From Channa striata (lineage: Eukaryota > Chordata > Actinopteri > Anabantiformes > Channidae), in the NCBI GenBank assembly GCA_033026295.1, contig CM065179.1:19647275-19711274 (forward strand): a DNA stretch of 64,000 nt, written 5' to 3'. Numbering within the stretch: the stretch's first letter is position 1; every line of letters begins with the position of its first letter. Made by a program: the position numbers and the translations under genes. Shown in pieces: positions 25,631 through 45,038 of this stretch. Under the pieces are notes generated by a model, which worked only from the letters and a program-made list of their open reading frames with translations, did not search any database and was not told the origin of the DNA.

Positions 25631-26340
25631 CTTCTGGTGTATAAAGTCTAATATTTGGTATACTTTTTCAAACCTTTTCAGCTACTTTGTGTCGTTGCAA
25701 TATACATTGAATATACATGGATAACAAAAGCTGTTTCTTTATAAACCATATAAAACCAGAAATAATATTTTACATGTGGTATCATTCCCTCAGACAACAG
25801 ATTTAATGTCAATTTTAACAACCAGCTAATGTTAATAAACAAAACAAGAATGAAAACTGACCTCCAATAAGTGTCTGGGTCAAACTCAGCAGGATGTTCT
25901 GTCGTGCGTGTTATGGTGGGTGGTGACATTTCAGCAGTTGATAACAGACGTAAGGTGGGTGAGGGTGGAGAGACAGGGATCTTTGCTGACTCCGACATGA
26001 CTGTAAACTGTGACCTCTCACTTTGCTGGCCTTCAGTAGATTCCAGGCCTGGGATCAGTTTCATCAGGGTGTGGCCTGATGTTTAAACACCAAAATAACA
26101 AACAAAAAAACTAATTTGCTTTTTTCCTCTTTTTCTCTCCTTCGTCTGAGGTGATAACCACATGGGTATTGCTTTCCACTTCCATTCACCCTTACAGCAA
26201 AAGTCAACTGGTGCAGAAATGGAGAGGAGACAGAAAGAGGAATTCACTTCAAACATCTACACTGCCTACATTCTTGATCTGCAACGGCCGTAAAACCCCA
26301 CTGACATTCAGGTTACAGTGAGGTTAGAAGTAGAGAGGCC

Positions 26341-34085
<7,745 letters not shown>

Positions 34086-34362
34086 CTTTTCCGTTACCGA
34101 CGGCTGGGTCTCTCTCGGTGCGGTGGGTGTGCTGCCTGTCTGCTTATGGGGCGCACGGAGGGGCGGGGCGCATCTCTCACTGTGAGCAGAAGGCGAGTAC
34201 CACGGTCACCGACGACCCCTGCACTCAAACGCGCCCCGTCACGTTCACTGCGAAGATTGTAGCAGACAAGAACGAAACAGAATTGCTCTTCCAGGAGCCA
34301 GGTGGCGTCTGTCCAAGCCTTTGTGGCATAATCCCTCCAAGAGCCCAGGTCTACCGTCACCG
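34086..34362 (-). promoter_or_regulatory. prkaa2: Probable prkaa2 promoter and 5'UTR
   Basis: G+C- and CpG-rich sequence directly upstream of the prkaa2 start codon on the minus strand, with no TATA box noticed. It is bounded on the far side by an interspersed repeat starting about 34363. Confidence 0.4.
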
Positions 34363-34425
34363 TTAACCTCAGGGTGGGCGGCCATCTGCCTCATCCGGCT
34401 GGGGTGAGCAGAGAGAGACCACAGA
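34363..34425. repeat. Fragment of a fish interspersed repeat
   Basis: GGGTGGGCGGCCATCTGCCT, CGGCTGGGGTGAGCAGAGAG and nearby bases match the end of the longer copy at about 37173-37425, which reads GGGTGGGCGACCGTCTGCCT and CAGTTGGGGTGAGAG. Confidence 0.6.
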
Positions 34426-34869
34426 AGCAAGAACATGCAACAGACAAAGCAATGGCCAGTAAATGAAACGGGGAAACACACAGCTTCAGAACCGGGGAGA
34501 TCTGCAGAGAGGGACAGAGAGAATGGAAAGCAGTAATGACATGCAGTGAAGCAGAGAGGAGAGCAGATGGGCTTAGAGGATCAGGGGGTCCATCAGTCTA
34601 CGGTGGCATAAGGAAGAGACGGTTATTTGTAGGTCTAATCTTAAAACTAAAAGACAGGTGTCTGTCTTATGTACCTGAACTGGCAACTGGGTCCTCCCTT
34701 TTCAGAAACTCTTCAAACCACAAGTAGACCTGCACTCTTAAGACCATTGTGTGCTATTTGGATTTGCAGAATCAGCAGTGAGTGTTCACTGACCTCTCTG
34801 TGCTGGCCTGTTAAATCAGATCAACACATTGATCTGGTTGATCATGCTATGGATTAAAGTGATCCAGAC

Positions 34870-35450
34870 CCAGGAAACTGTCCGGCCCTCGAAACCTTCA
34901 GTTGAATAATGACAACAGTTAGACTTCCACCAAATTTCACTTAGTTCTGATGCCTTGTTTCCGTCATGATCCAGCCCCTCACTTCCACTTCGTCTCATGG
35001 ACTTTTATTTTGTTGCCTTCTTTCTCCACGTCCTGTTTCCACCCCATAGTTAACTTTACCAACTTCACCACCAATCACTGGCCTTGATTGTTTTCACCGG
35101 GTTGCCCAGCCTATTTATACCTGGCCTTCACCTCAGTTCTCTGCTAGATTCTTGTCATTACTCCCTGAGGAATCTGCTGCCTTTGGATTTCTGGACCCCT
35201 GTTATTTGCCCTATAGACTCTAGTTTATTTGGACGCTGATGCCCGTTTCACCTGTGGCCTGAGTTTTTGTCTTAGTGTTCTTTGTTTAGCCTTCCTGTGC
35301 GCTCTAGTCCGTTTGTGTCCTCTCATTGTTCCTGTTTGTCCTGGTTACTCACTCTCGGCTTATTCTTTGTCTCCACCCATGACCCACTCTGTTTCCAGCA
35401 CCTTTCAGTTTAGACCCATTAGATCCACACGGTGATATTCACCTTGGAGT
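34870..35450. repeat. Possible interspersed repeat, family unknown
   Basis: Pyrimidine-rich text with phrases such as TTTGGATTTCTGGACCCCTG and GCCTATTTATACCTGGCC resembles non-coding ends of fish retroelements I have seen. There is no open reading frame of note and the limits are approximate. The sequence from 35450 to 37170 shows nothing I can support beyond a run of CCTAACCC-like words near 35990-36030. Confidence 0.3.
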
Positions 35451-37172
35451 TTATCATTAGAATAGTTTTCAGGCCAGGTCATTTGTGAATTTCTTTTGTA
35501 ATATTGTTCTGTTTATACCTTGTGTTTTGTATTTACTTGGCCTTTCAGTAGATATTACCTCGTCTTGCCTGCATTACTACCCTTCCATCCCTGATATTTA
35601 GAGCTGCCTGTAGTTCTCCTCCCTTTTTCCCCCAGTATGTTGGTTCATCCACATATGTAGGCATTCTGTTTATTTTTAATATGGCTAAGTGTAGATGTTA
35701 TACATCTAAATGTCATAATTCTCATCCTGTTGCCTTTTTGGGTCCACTCAAATACAACCAAACCTGACAGTTTCCCACCATTACAATGCTGAAACAATGG
35801 CTGCACGTAGATTACTTCATTAAATCCACCAGTGTCATCAGACCATGTGGTTCATGGATAAAACTCAACAAGGTCTAGTGTGGTGTATGGTTCAACAATT
35901 TTGCCAATGTTTAAACACTGTCATTTCAACATTTTATATTATATAAATGAGTTGAATGGTCACTTTAACTTGCATAGACATAATGCATTCCCTAACCCAA
36001 ACCCAAAAAATGCCTAACCCTGCCTAACCCCAAAAACAAAATCTCAAATCCTTAAACAAGCCCTCAAACTTGTTAGAACTGTCTAAATGTCCTCACTTTG
36101 CCAAAAGGTCCCAACTCGGTTAGGAAAAAACTTCATAAAAATCAGACACATACAGACTGACTTTTCACCAAGCACTATCCTTCAAACAACTGAAGAGTGA
36201 CTTTAATTTGGTAAAAAAGATTTTGTGTTGCGTCAAATGGTAGCAAGTAGCCCATGTGTAGGAATGGGTCTTTCTGGGACTCCTACAATATGTCAAATAG
36301 GAAAAACTTCCAGTTTTTACGATTAGTTCTGCACCTCAGTAGTGGAGTATCTGAAGGGCCCTGCTCTCAAGCCTTTTAATTGAATGTTATTCACTAAAAT
36401 AACATTTAAATAGAGGCTTAATAACAGAAGCCTTTTAGGAATTATAAAAATTACAGTCTGCAGCAGGCAGTTACCACTGCTAAGTAGTATGTATCACCAT
36501 TATGTGGCAAAATGATTTTAAAAAGGTTACAGGTAGAAGATCAAGAAAAATAATGGATTATTTGTTTTAGTTCGTGAGATCATTAAGCCCACTGTGGAGG
36601 AAAACATCTAAATTTGTAGTTGTTTGGTCAGATCAGATTTTGATTTCTTTCACTTCCTCTCCGCTTTACAGTGAAATGTTTTAGGTGATGCTGACATACA
36701 GAAGCAATTGTCCACAGTGGAGCAACAGTATTTACACTTTCCAATGAGTTGATTTGGAGGCAGGCTTACCCGTGTTCAATGGTTCAAGAGTTACCCACTC
36801 CAGAGGTCGTCTTATTATAAAACGCTGAAGAATTCTTGAATTGTAGGTTCCAAAATTGTCCTACTAACAAACCGGTTCCATAGATCACTTTGATATGACC
36901 AAAATCTCACAGAACACAATAAGAAAATATTTACCTCGTATCTAACTACAAAGCAGAAAGTAGTTGTTTCCTTGACAACTGTTTAGGCAAATGTCAAAGG
37001 CAATTATGTAATGTCATTGATACACTTATACAAACGCTTATTAATTTACTTAACATATCAAGAGACAGCATGACTGTGGAACAAAACTAGAACAAACAAA
37101 GAGAAAACTATCGGCTCATACAGTTGATATTATGCTGTAGTTACAAGGTCATCATGGTGAACACTAATATAT

Positions 37173-37425
37173 TTTTCAATTCAATTTAATTTAACTTTAT
37201 TTATATAGCACCAATTCACAACAATGTAATCTCAAGGCACTTTACATAATAAAGTCAAGACTATACAAACATTTAGAGAAAACCCAACAAATCCCCCTTG
37301 AGCAGCCATAGGCAAGAGTGGAGAGGAAAAACTCCCTTTACCGGAAGAAACCTCCAGCAGAACCAGCTCAGGGTGGGCGACCGTCTGCCTTGACCAGTTG
37401 GGGTGAGAGTAAAGTGGAGAGAGAA
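37173..37425. repeat. Fish interspersed repeat (longer copy)
   Basis: The copy starts with TTTATTTATATAGCACCAAT, then TCACAACA, ATCTCAAGGCACTTTACA, CTCCCTTTACCGGAAGAAAC and CCAGTTGGGGTGAGAG. This set of phrases is widespread in teleost genomes and may be the 3' part of a non-LTR retroelement. Confidence 0.65.
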
Positions 37426-37919
37426 AAGAACAGAGCAAAAATAGTCATAATATATATTGATGACATGTTATTGAAGCCATGACATTCAATACAAATGGCC
37501 AATAAATGCTTCTCTGTGGTGTTTGTGGGTGAAAGACTTCTGGTGAAAGAGGTTATGTCTTAACAACATAATAACCTGATCATAAATGGGTAAAATGAAA
37601 AGTATTATAATATTTTCACCCAGTATTTATAAGCTTCCCGGGTCCCAGGTGCGGTTCAGTAATGTGTTGAAATCAGACCACATGGTCCACCGGGTTCATG
37701 TGCGGGTGTGTTCTGTGTGTGCCTCCTCAGTCATGTTCTCACTGTTATGATTACAAGCAAACAAGTGCGTCCCATGTTGTCTGCACACCTCAGTATGTTC
37801 ATATCACAAACATGAGTTTTCTATCCGTGATGTAACAACTCAGTTCTTACCAGAAAATATCACCCAGTTGTTGGTTTTTCTACTTTCTGGAGAACAAATG
37901 GTGAGTTTCTGATATTTAA

Positions 37920-37932
37920 CCACTAGATGGCA
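37920..37932 (+). promoter_or_regulatory. CTCF-like motif upstream of plpp3
   Basis: CCACTAGATGGCA matches CCASYAGRKGGCR at every position. It lies about 0.8 kb before the plpp3 start codon and points rightward, opposite to the motif at 8235. Confidence 0.5.
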
Positions 37933-38224
37933 TCGCATGTTTAATTTCATATTATCCACCGTGACTCGTCTCTTGGCCAGTGATCCTCAGGAACACTTGA
38001 GAAGTTTTTTGAATGATTTGTTTTAAATCGGACCTGGAACGGACGGAGAAAGAAACTTTCTCAGTAATCAAAATACAAATTAATAGTTCTTGTTTAGAAT
38101 ATAATGAAGAATTTATTTTTTACTTGCCATTTTTATTTAAAATCTTCACGTATTTCAACAGAAGTGTGTCTGTATAAGCATTGTGTGAAAATGTTTAACT
38201 AACTCGTGTATTTGTTCTCAGAAT

Positions 38225-38734
38225 GGAATCCTGGCAAACTTGGACGTTCGCTCCAAGTGCGCTCCAAGTGCGCTTGTCGTGTCGTCCGTGTCCCGCCGGG
38301 GGCGCTGCGTCTCCCCCGTCGCCCCCTGTCGCTCTCCTATGGAGCGATTTGCCCACCGCTCGCGGAGGGAAGAGGGCCGAGCCCCGAAGCCGCTGGGGGA
38401 ACTTGAAGAGAGCAGGGGGGGCGGAGGAGGAGGAGAAGGATTGATAAAACAAGCGCCGCTGTCGCTGCGCGCAGCAATTCTCTCCAAGCCCGGCGATAGT
38501 GAGGAGATAGTGTCCATTCATTCCGAGCGCCTGCCACTTTTCTCACACCAAGTTATAGTCACATATTCTTTATATATATATATAACTCAAACAGGAGACA
38601 ACGACAGATCAAGACATTGGTAACTTTAGCAGAAGTGCTAGTTGGGAAGCGGTTCCATGACAGTTGCGTGAAGGACGGTAGAAGCTTCTTCGGCGCGTGC
38701 TGTGGGATTTTGATCGGAGACGGGAAGTTGTCAG
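38225..38734 (+). promoter_or_regulatory. plpp3: plpp3 promoter and 5'UTR region
   Basis: A G+C- and CpG-rich block (about 38240-38480) contains a tandem GCTCCAAGTGC repeat near 38252. A TATATATATATATA run at 38570-38584 could serve as a TATA box or lie inside the UTR. The coding start follows at 38735. The transcription start is not determined. Confidence 0.5.
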
Positions 38735-41700
38735 ATGCAAAGCTACATGTATGAGAAAGCGATGGCCCAGGAGAGCAGGAACGGAGGAAGCTCGACGTTA
38801 AACAACAACAACGGGGTCGACAACAGCAAGAAGAAACTCTTAATCGCGCTCGACATCTGCTGTCTTCTACTCGGTGAGTTCAGTTCCAATATTCCTCCCA
38901 GTTAAAGCCGTTGTTGACTGTTTACCTCACATCAGCTGATCACGACCGAGGAAGAAAGTCTCCAAGTTTGCGCACCGTGAGAAGCCCGCACGTGAGCGTA
39001 GATCAAACAGGACCCGCGCTTTTTTTTAATGGTTGCCAATAAACGTGTTATCGTTTGAAAAACACTGGCTAATATCTGTGCGTGCAAGACAACTTCATCC
39101 GCAGCATCCCGCCATCGTCCGGCTCCGACACGCCAGCCCATGCTGGGGAAGCGCGGAACCAAACACAGGCAACAGTCGACACATCCTACCGTGACTTTGT
39201 TTACACTGCATTCAGATTTTACCAATATCATTATCACAAACAAACAAAAAGGTGCAGACGTGTGTACGATCAGTTAATTTGCAGAGGTTGTCATCAGTTA
39301 ATACACGGATCTATCAGAAGATGCTTGGTGGCCAACATGCCTTTGGGAGTTTTGTAACTTGCCCTGTTGTTACCCTTTAAAGCCTTTGACAACCCCCATA
39401 ACATCGCTAATCTGACCCTTAACCCCCAGAGGTGCCATTCCAGCCAGATCTGTCCTCACACAGACACGCAACATGACTGAAATACAAAGTGGAATTAAAG
39501 GAGTCATTGGTAGTTCATGGAACTGCTGCTGAAGCTGTGGTGATGCCAAGCATCCTTAACGGCTTGTGTGTGATGTAGAGCGTTTTGTGTGTTGGTTGTT
39601 GTTATTCTGCAAGCATCCCTTCCAGATTCAGTGTACTGTTTTTATGCGTGCTTTGCTTTGATCGCTGGTTTGCTCTTGACTGTTGTCACTGTAGCCCAGT
39701 TCCTTTAGTCACTGGCTCCATTCCCCCATCTATTCACTCTCAGTTTCTCCTTTCTCTCTTTTAGCAAACGGATTATGTGAGTTGTTCTTAACTTCTACAC
39801 ATTCTGTCCCAGAACCCTGCAAATCCCTGGCCAGCAGCCCCCGATCACTTGAAATTACCCTTTCTCTAGCTCCGGCTCTCTAGCCCTTTTTCTCTCTCTG
39901 TCCAGGGAATGCGTGGAATAATTGCTTAAGAATTTGTTGGTGGCAGGGGAATGCCTCTCCAACCTAACAGAGAGAGATGGAAAAGTGGGACCCGTGGCCG
40001 CCCGGGCATTAGAGGAGCAGGTGGGAGTCACACCAATTGCTCCATATGAAGAAAGTGAAGTTTCGTATTTACAAATGAAATCCACAACATTGTGACACGG
40101 GAGCAGGCTTTAATCACCCAGAGGGTTACAAATAGTGCAAATTAACTCCGCATTCCGTTTAATTGTTGTGTTGTAGAAGCAGATCTGCCTTACAGACACA
40201 CAGTTTTTCAGTGGGTTATATTGGTTTGCTCATAAAAGAACCAGACAGAGATACACTGTTTCATCTGCACTCATATAAATGTAGATGAGCTTTGAGCACA
40301 TGTGGAATGAATTTCCTGCGCAAAACAACTTCCTTCACTAGTAAAAGCTTTACTATGAACTCTTCTTTACAGTGTAATGGCACACATACACATGTGATCA
40401 CAAACAGACTCACACACACACACAATCATGTAAACGCACAGACACAAATGGTCACACAGATTCTTCCATTGTCATGCTAAATGCAATCTGGCTGCAGAGT
40501 TGGGATTGGTTGGCCCACTTTTAATGGTTTTGGGGGTTTCGCGGGTGACGAGAGAAGGGGAGGTTGAAACGGGTAAAGAGGCAGATCGGGAGAAAGGGGG
40601 TTATCAGGGGGTCCTGAATGCAAACGTGGAATGTGGGTGTGCTGCTCAGAAGAATGCATGATCGTGAATGGGCTGTTCTGTGTGTTTATCAGAAAGAGGT
40701 GATGTACTCTTCACAGCATAAATCCATATGCATAAATATCACATTATGTTTAATTAGTTCCCATGTACCAGCTGGTGCCACACAAACATTTTGTATGTGA
40801 CAGCTCTGAATAGGTTACCTTTTGGTCCCCCTGCCTCAGGCACAGCTAATGATTCTGTTGGTATAAAGGACATCTGAGACCGTTCATAATGACACAGATG
40901 AGGACACACTTGTAAAACCCCAAAACTGTTTCCTTACTTCTTTTGTAGTGACATCGGATTGGTGATGAGCACACACACACACACACACACATATGTTACA
41001 GTATATTCACTCAAGCTTCAGATGCTTATTTCACTTTGGCTCAGGTTCCCTCTTTCAAAGCAGCAAATTTGATTTAGCCACTCTATAAGGAGTACACACA
41101 CACACACACAGCAGTCACTATCAACACACAAACTCCACCGCAGACTGTGGAATTTAGTCTCTTCTTTTTCTCTGTCTTGCATGTGCTCATGAACATGGCT
41201 GCATGCTCTCTGATAGCCTGCTATCATCTGGTTTAAAATGGATGTTTATTGTGAAAACACTTTCTGAAGAGACACCCACTTGAGCTCTCAGGAAACCATA
41301 CCTCTAAAAGTAGCCTCTCCTAAACCCTGATTAAGTTTTACACAATGCAATTGGGGATTATGCATTGTGTGTTTGCTTGTGCACACACAGTAGTGTCTGT
41401 ACCGGCTTGGAAGCCATTCAAAGTGTGAGCTGCAGAGGCTTTTTTCTGAATTTCAACATGGATTGGACAGCACTGGCTCTGTTGACTTTCAGTCCTGTCA
41501 GTTTATTTTAAAACTCTGACAACATCTGTATAGTGACCAGTCACCCGTCTTCCAGCCTTTTTCGACATCTAGCTCTTACCGTCTGTCCGGATCTTTGGTA
41601 AACTCAGGTGTTTAGTGATTCATAGACAAAGAGAAAGATTGCGGTTAGCAGCTGAGAGGAGTTCAACCTTTTGGACCTGGGGAGTGAATTTCATAACCAG

Positions 41701-44700
41701 CCCTGAAGCATTAACCCTACATGTCTCTATCCAGCTCCAGCCTCCCTATTAGCCGCTATAACATTACAGCTATGCAGTCCCCAGTCGGCTACGCACTCCC
41801 TCATTAAAGCCGGAGAGGTTTAACCTCTACCTCTCCAGGCCTTTGCCACTTCAGTCCTGAGCCGCTCTACAAATATTTTCAAGAATTTCTCAAATTCTTC
41901 ATCTGGTTGCAGCACTGAGGGCAAAGACTCTTGATGTGACATCTGGCAGAATTTTGGGAGTGAGTGAAACAGGGGGCATGGAGTGTGTGTGTGTTTGTAG
42001 TAGAGTGCAGGAAAGGGTGGGAAACGGAAAGGTAGTGTCGGTCGGAGGTAGGTGTGGTTATGAAATGAAATCCTGTCCACTTTTTTTTTTTAACTCCAGA
42101 GCCCATTTCCATTCTTTCCCCCCTTCCTTCCCTTTCTGGTCCCTCTCTGCCTCTTCACAAGCCAGTCTTCCCCCTCCTTAACTGCTTTTTCCTCAATGCA
42201 AAGAAATGGCATAAAACAGTAATTAAAGACATGCACAGTTTTTCTGTGTATGTGATATTCTAGGCATGTGTTCTGCAAAAAGTTGTATGAGAACTAAATA
42301 AATCACATGTAAAGCCAAAATATACGTCTGCAAGAGAGATGAAGCTTATGCTAAGAGGACGTCAATATACATATTTTTCTATGAAGTGAACAATGTCAGG
42401 TGGCACAAATGTTTACGTAAGTTGACAGTTTCAAATTTCTGTGAAGGTTTTCTATTCAGTGTTTGGCAGTCTAACATTGGGGGGGCTTGATGCACACACA
42501 CTCATTCCATAAAAAAAATATGTAGCATTAATCAGTGTGCATGTGAATACCTCTTGATTACATCACAATACTTCAAGCTCCTCTTTCTTGTAGAGAATGT
42601 TAGATCTGCTCTGGGAGACAGACAGTTGCCCTGGAGCCCTGCTATGAATAATCTCTGGCTGTAATGGCTTGGTTGTGATGTGTGTTTATGTTGTGGCTGC
42701 AGGACAAGGCGTGGTTAGAGCGCTTTAGAGGGAGAGGAGGTTCCTTGGGCACATCAGCATCATTATATTATGTAGCAAGATGAAGATCAGCAGATAATCA
42801 TGACAATTGTTTGGTTGTGCGTTTTTGCAACAACCTACTTTATATTTCTGTATGTTTAGTGCGGCAAAGTGGCAGTATCGTGGCTGGGGTTGTGTAACTT
42901 TTTCAACATGTCATTGTGACATGTGGCTGGTTTGTGCTGGTGCAAGAGTTAAATGACAAACCACTGGGTTTGTGTCTGTACAGGGCTGTGATTAGAGGTG
43001 TGTGGGCATGAGCGTGTGCTCATGGGTCCTGTGGGGTTTATGAGGGAGATGGAGCAGTCAAGAGTTGTCATTAGATGGATTCTATGGCGTGGAAGGGTCA
43101 AAAGTCTGTATGTGTGTTCGGTTACGTCTGCAATGCCAGTTTGTGAGGCATCTGCGGCTCGCTTTGTACATGTGTGTGTGTCCCGTGTGGTTGCCCTGGG
43201 GAAGCTGAAGGCATCAGATTGATTGATGTAACTCTGTCTCACTGTGTTGGTACAGAAACCAGACAAACTTATCATCCTCTTTTGTTCAGTGTCTCCATCC
43301 TGTTAAACTGTTAAATTGCACAATAAAACAACAAACAATACAGGAACAGCAGCTTAGTTTACACATTGACAGTAATAGTGCAGTAAAGGCCGCATCCCTA
43401 CTGTCTCTATCCACACTCTCATCTATGATTATATCCCTACTAGGTAAACACCGTCAACCTGCTTATTTAGATCATTTCGGATTACTGGGCAGGACCCTAT
43501 CATAAACCTCTGTTAACAGTCATTCTTGCACGAATGTGTGTTTTCTCAAAGTGTTGTAATTGAATATTATGTGGGATTCCATGTGTGGGCATTGAGTTAA
43601 GAAAAACAACAGCAGTGCTACGAAAGCAGCGGGAGCAGATGATCTGATACAGCAGTGCTTCATCAAAGCCACCAGGCTGAGAGCTGTGGGCCTCATTACA
43701 TCTCTGTGTCCCACCACGTTGTCCCTGCTCAGGCCTCTTCCCTGCTGTTACACAGACCCCTCTGTCTGTCACTTTCTCTTACTGCATTGCCAACTACACT
43801 CCTCTGCATGTGTGTGTGTGTGTGTGTGTGTGGACATGCTGTGCGCATCCAGTGTGGGGGGTTGGGGGTCTGGGAGATTTCAGAGTTTCACTGAGAACAA
43901 TGCCCTTTTTGATGCACTCTTTGTACTGCTAACGAGGACCAATAGGCCAATGCCAGACAGAAGGAGGATGAAATGGAGAGAGAGAGAGAATGTGAAGAGC
44001 TCCTCCACTTGATCATCTGTCAGCAGTTTATGGCTGTAGGTTCTTCTAGCTGTATTGTTGACTAGATTGTGTACCGTATGTGCTTATCTGCTCCGCCGTG
44101 GCCAGCGCTGTGTAGTAATCAGCTCAGCATCTTTATTGGCACAGACTTATCTGTGCTACAGCTACTGAGCCCTATCCTGTTTACATACAAAGAAGAGGCC
44201 TGTCTAAAGAAGCACCCTGTAATACTATAGAACGTCATGCAAATCCTTCACACTGTAGCTCCACTTTAACGCCTATTGTCTTCAGATAAACCGTGGTGTG
44301 AGCACAGGTGAGCTTTAAAGGACATAAAAGAAGATGGTGAAGGGAAGGAGTGATAGACAATCATGAAAGTGGTAAGTAAAGTTTAGGAGAGAATTATCCA
44401 GACACGGGCGTCAAGTTTCAAACACCCCATAGCTTTCTTCTCTGCAGCTAGGGTTTTGTCTCAAGGGATAATAATGCCATTATGGCAACCGCAGGGAAAC
44501 GCCCAGCCAGCCATCTAACAACCAGTCACAGCCTGATAGCCTGATCTGGCCCTTGGCACTGCTCAAGTTTCCCCTGCAGCTGTCCTCTCACAACTGGCAG
44601 TGCAGCCAAGCATTAGGAGTGTCCTGATAAGTAACTGATCTTTTCAAAATGCGTTATTAATTTCCTCTTGCCTCCTTTGCACATTAATGTGGATCAGAGT

Positions 44701-44984
44701 TGATTTCCTGCAAAACAGAGTCGGATCCAACTCCAGCATTGCATTGTCACAGCTGCGCTGAGAGATTGGCTTCGCAGGTGCCTGCTACTAAAAGTCCTCT
44801 AGAGAATGTCCCAACAGATGCCTGTGTGTAAAGGGCATTTATTCCTGTGAATAAAATCTCTCTGTGTAAGCACATGTTTCAGCCAGCGGCCCCCCGGTCA
44901 CTGCAGCATTTGCACAGTGGGAGGAAAAAGGACAGGGATTCACTCTGTGCACCATTATGCTGACCTCAGCCACTCCAGTGTGTG

Positions 44985-45038
<54 letters not shown>

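Larger units (their letters stand above)
22250..26340 (-). other. prkaa2: Probable long prkaa2 3'UTR
   Basis: This 4.1 kb AT-rich stretch lies between the prkaa2 stop and the minus-strand AATAAA at 22231-22236. It holds no coding signal. It includes a (TG)n-rich patch near 22885-22925, a short inverted-repeat element at 24067-24129, a Pumilio-type site (TGTAAATA on the minus strand at 24047-24054) and an (AAT)n run at 25604-25630. Its UTR status is inferred from position and signals. Confidence 0.4.

Noticed and set aside
35990..36060. CCTAACCC-like words suggesting an interstitial telomere repeat
   Set aside because: The units are irregular and too few; a decayed fish repeat is more likely.
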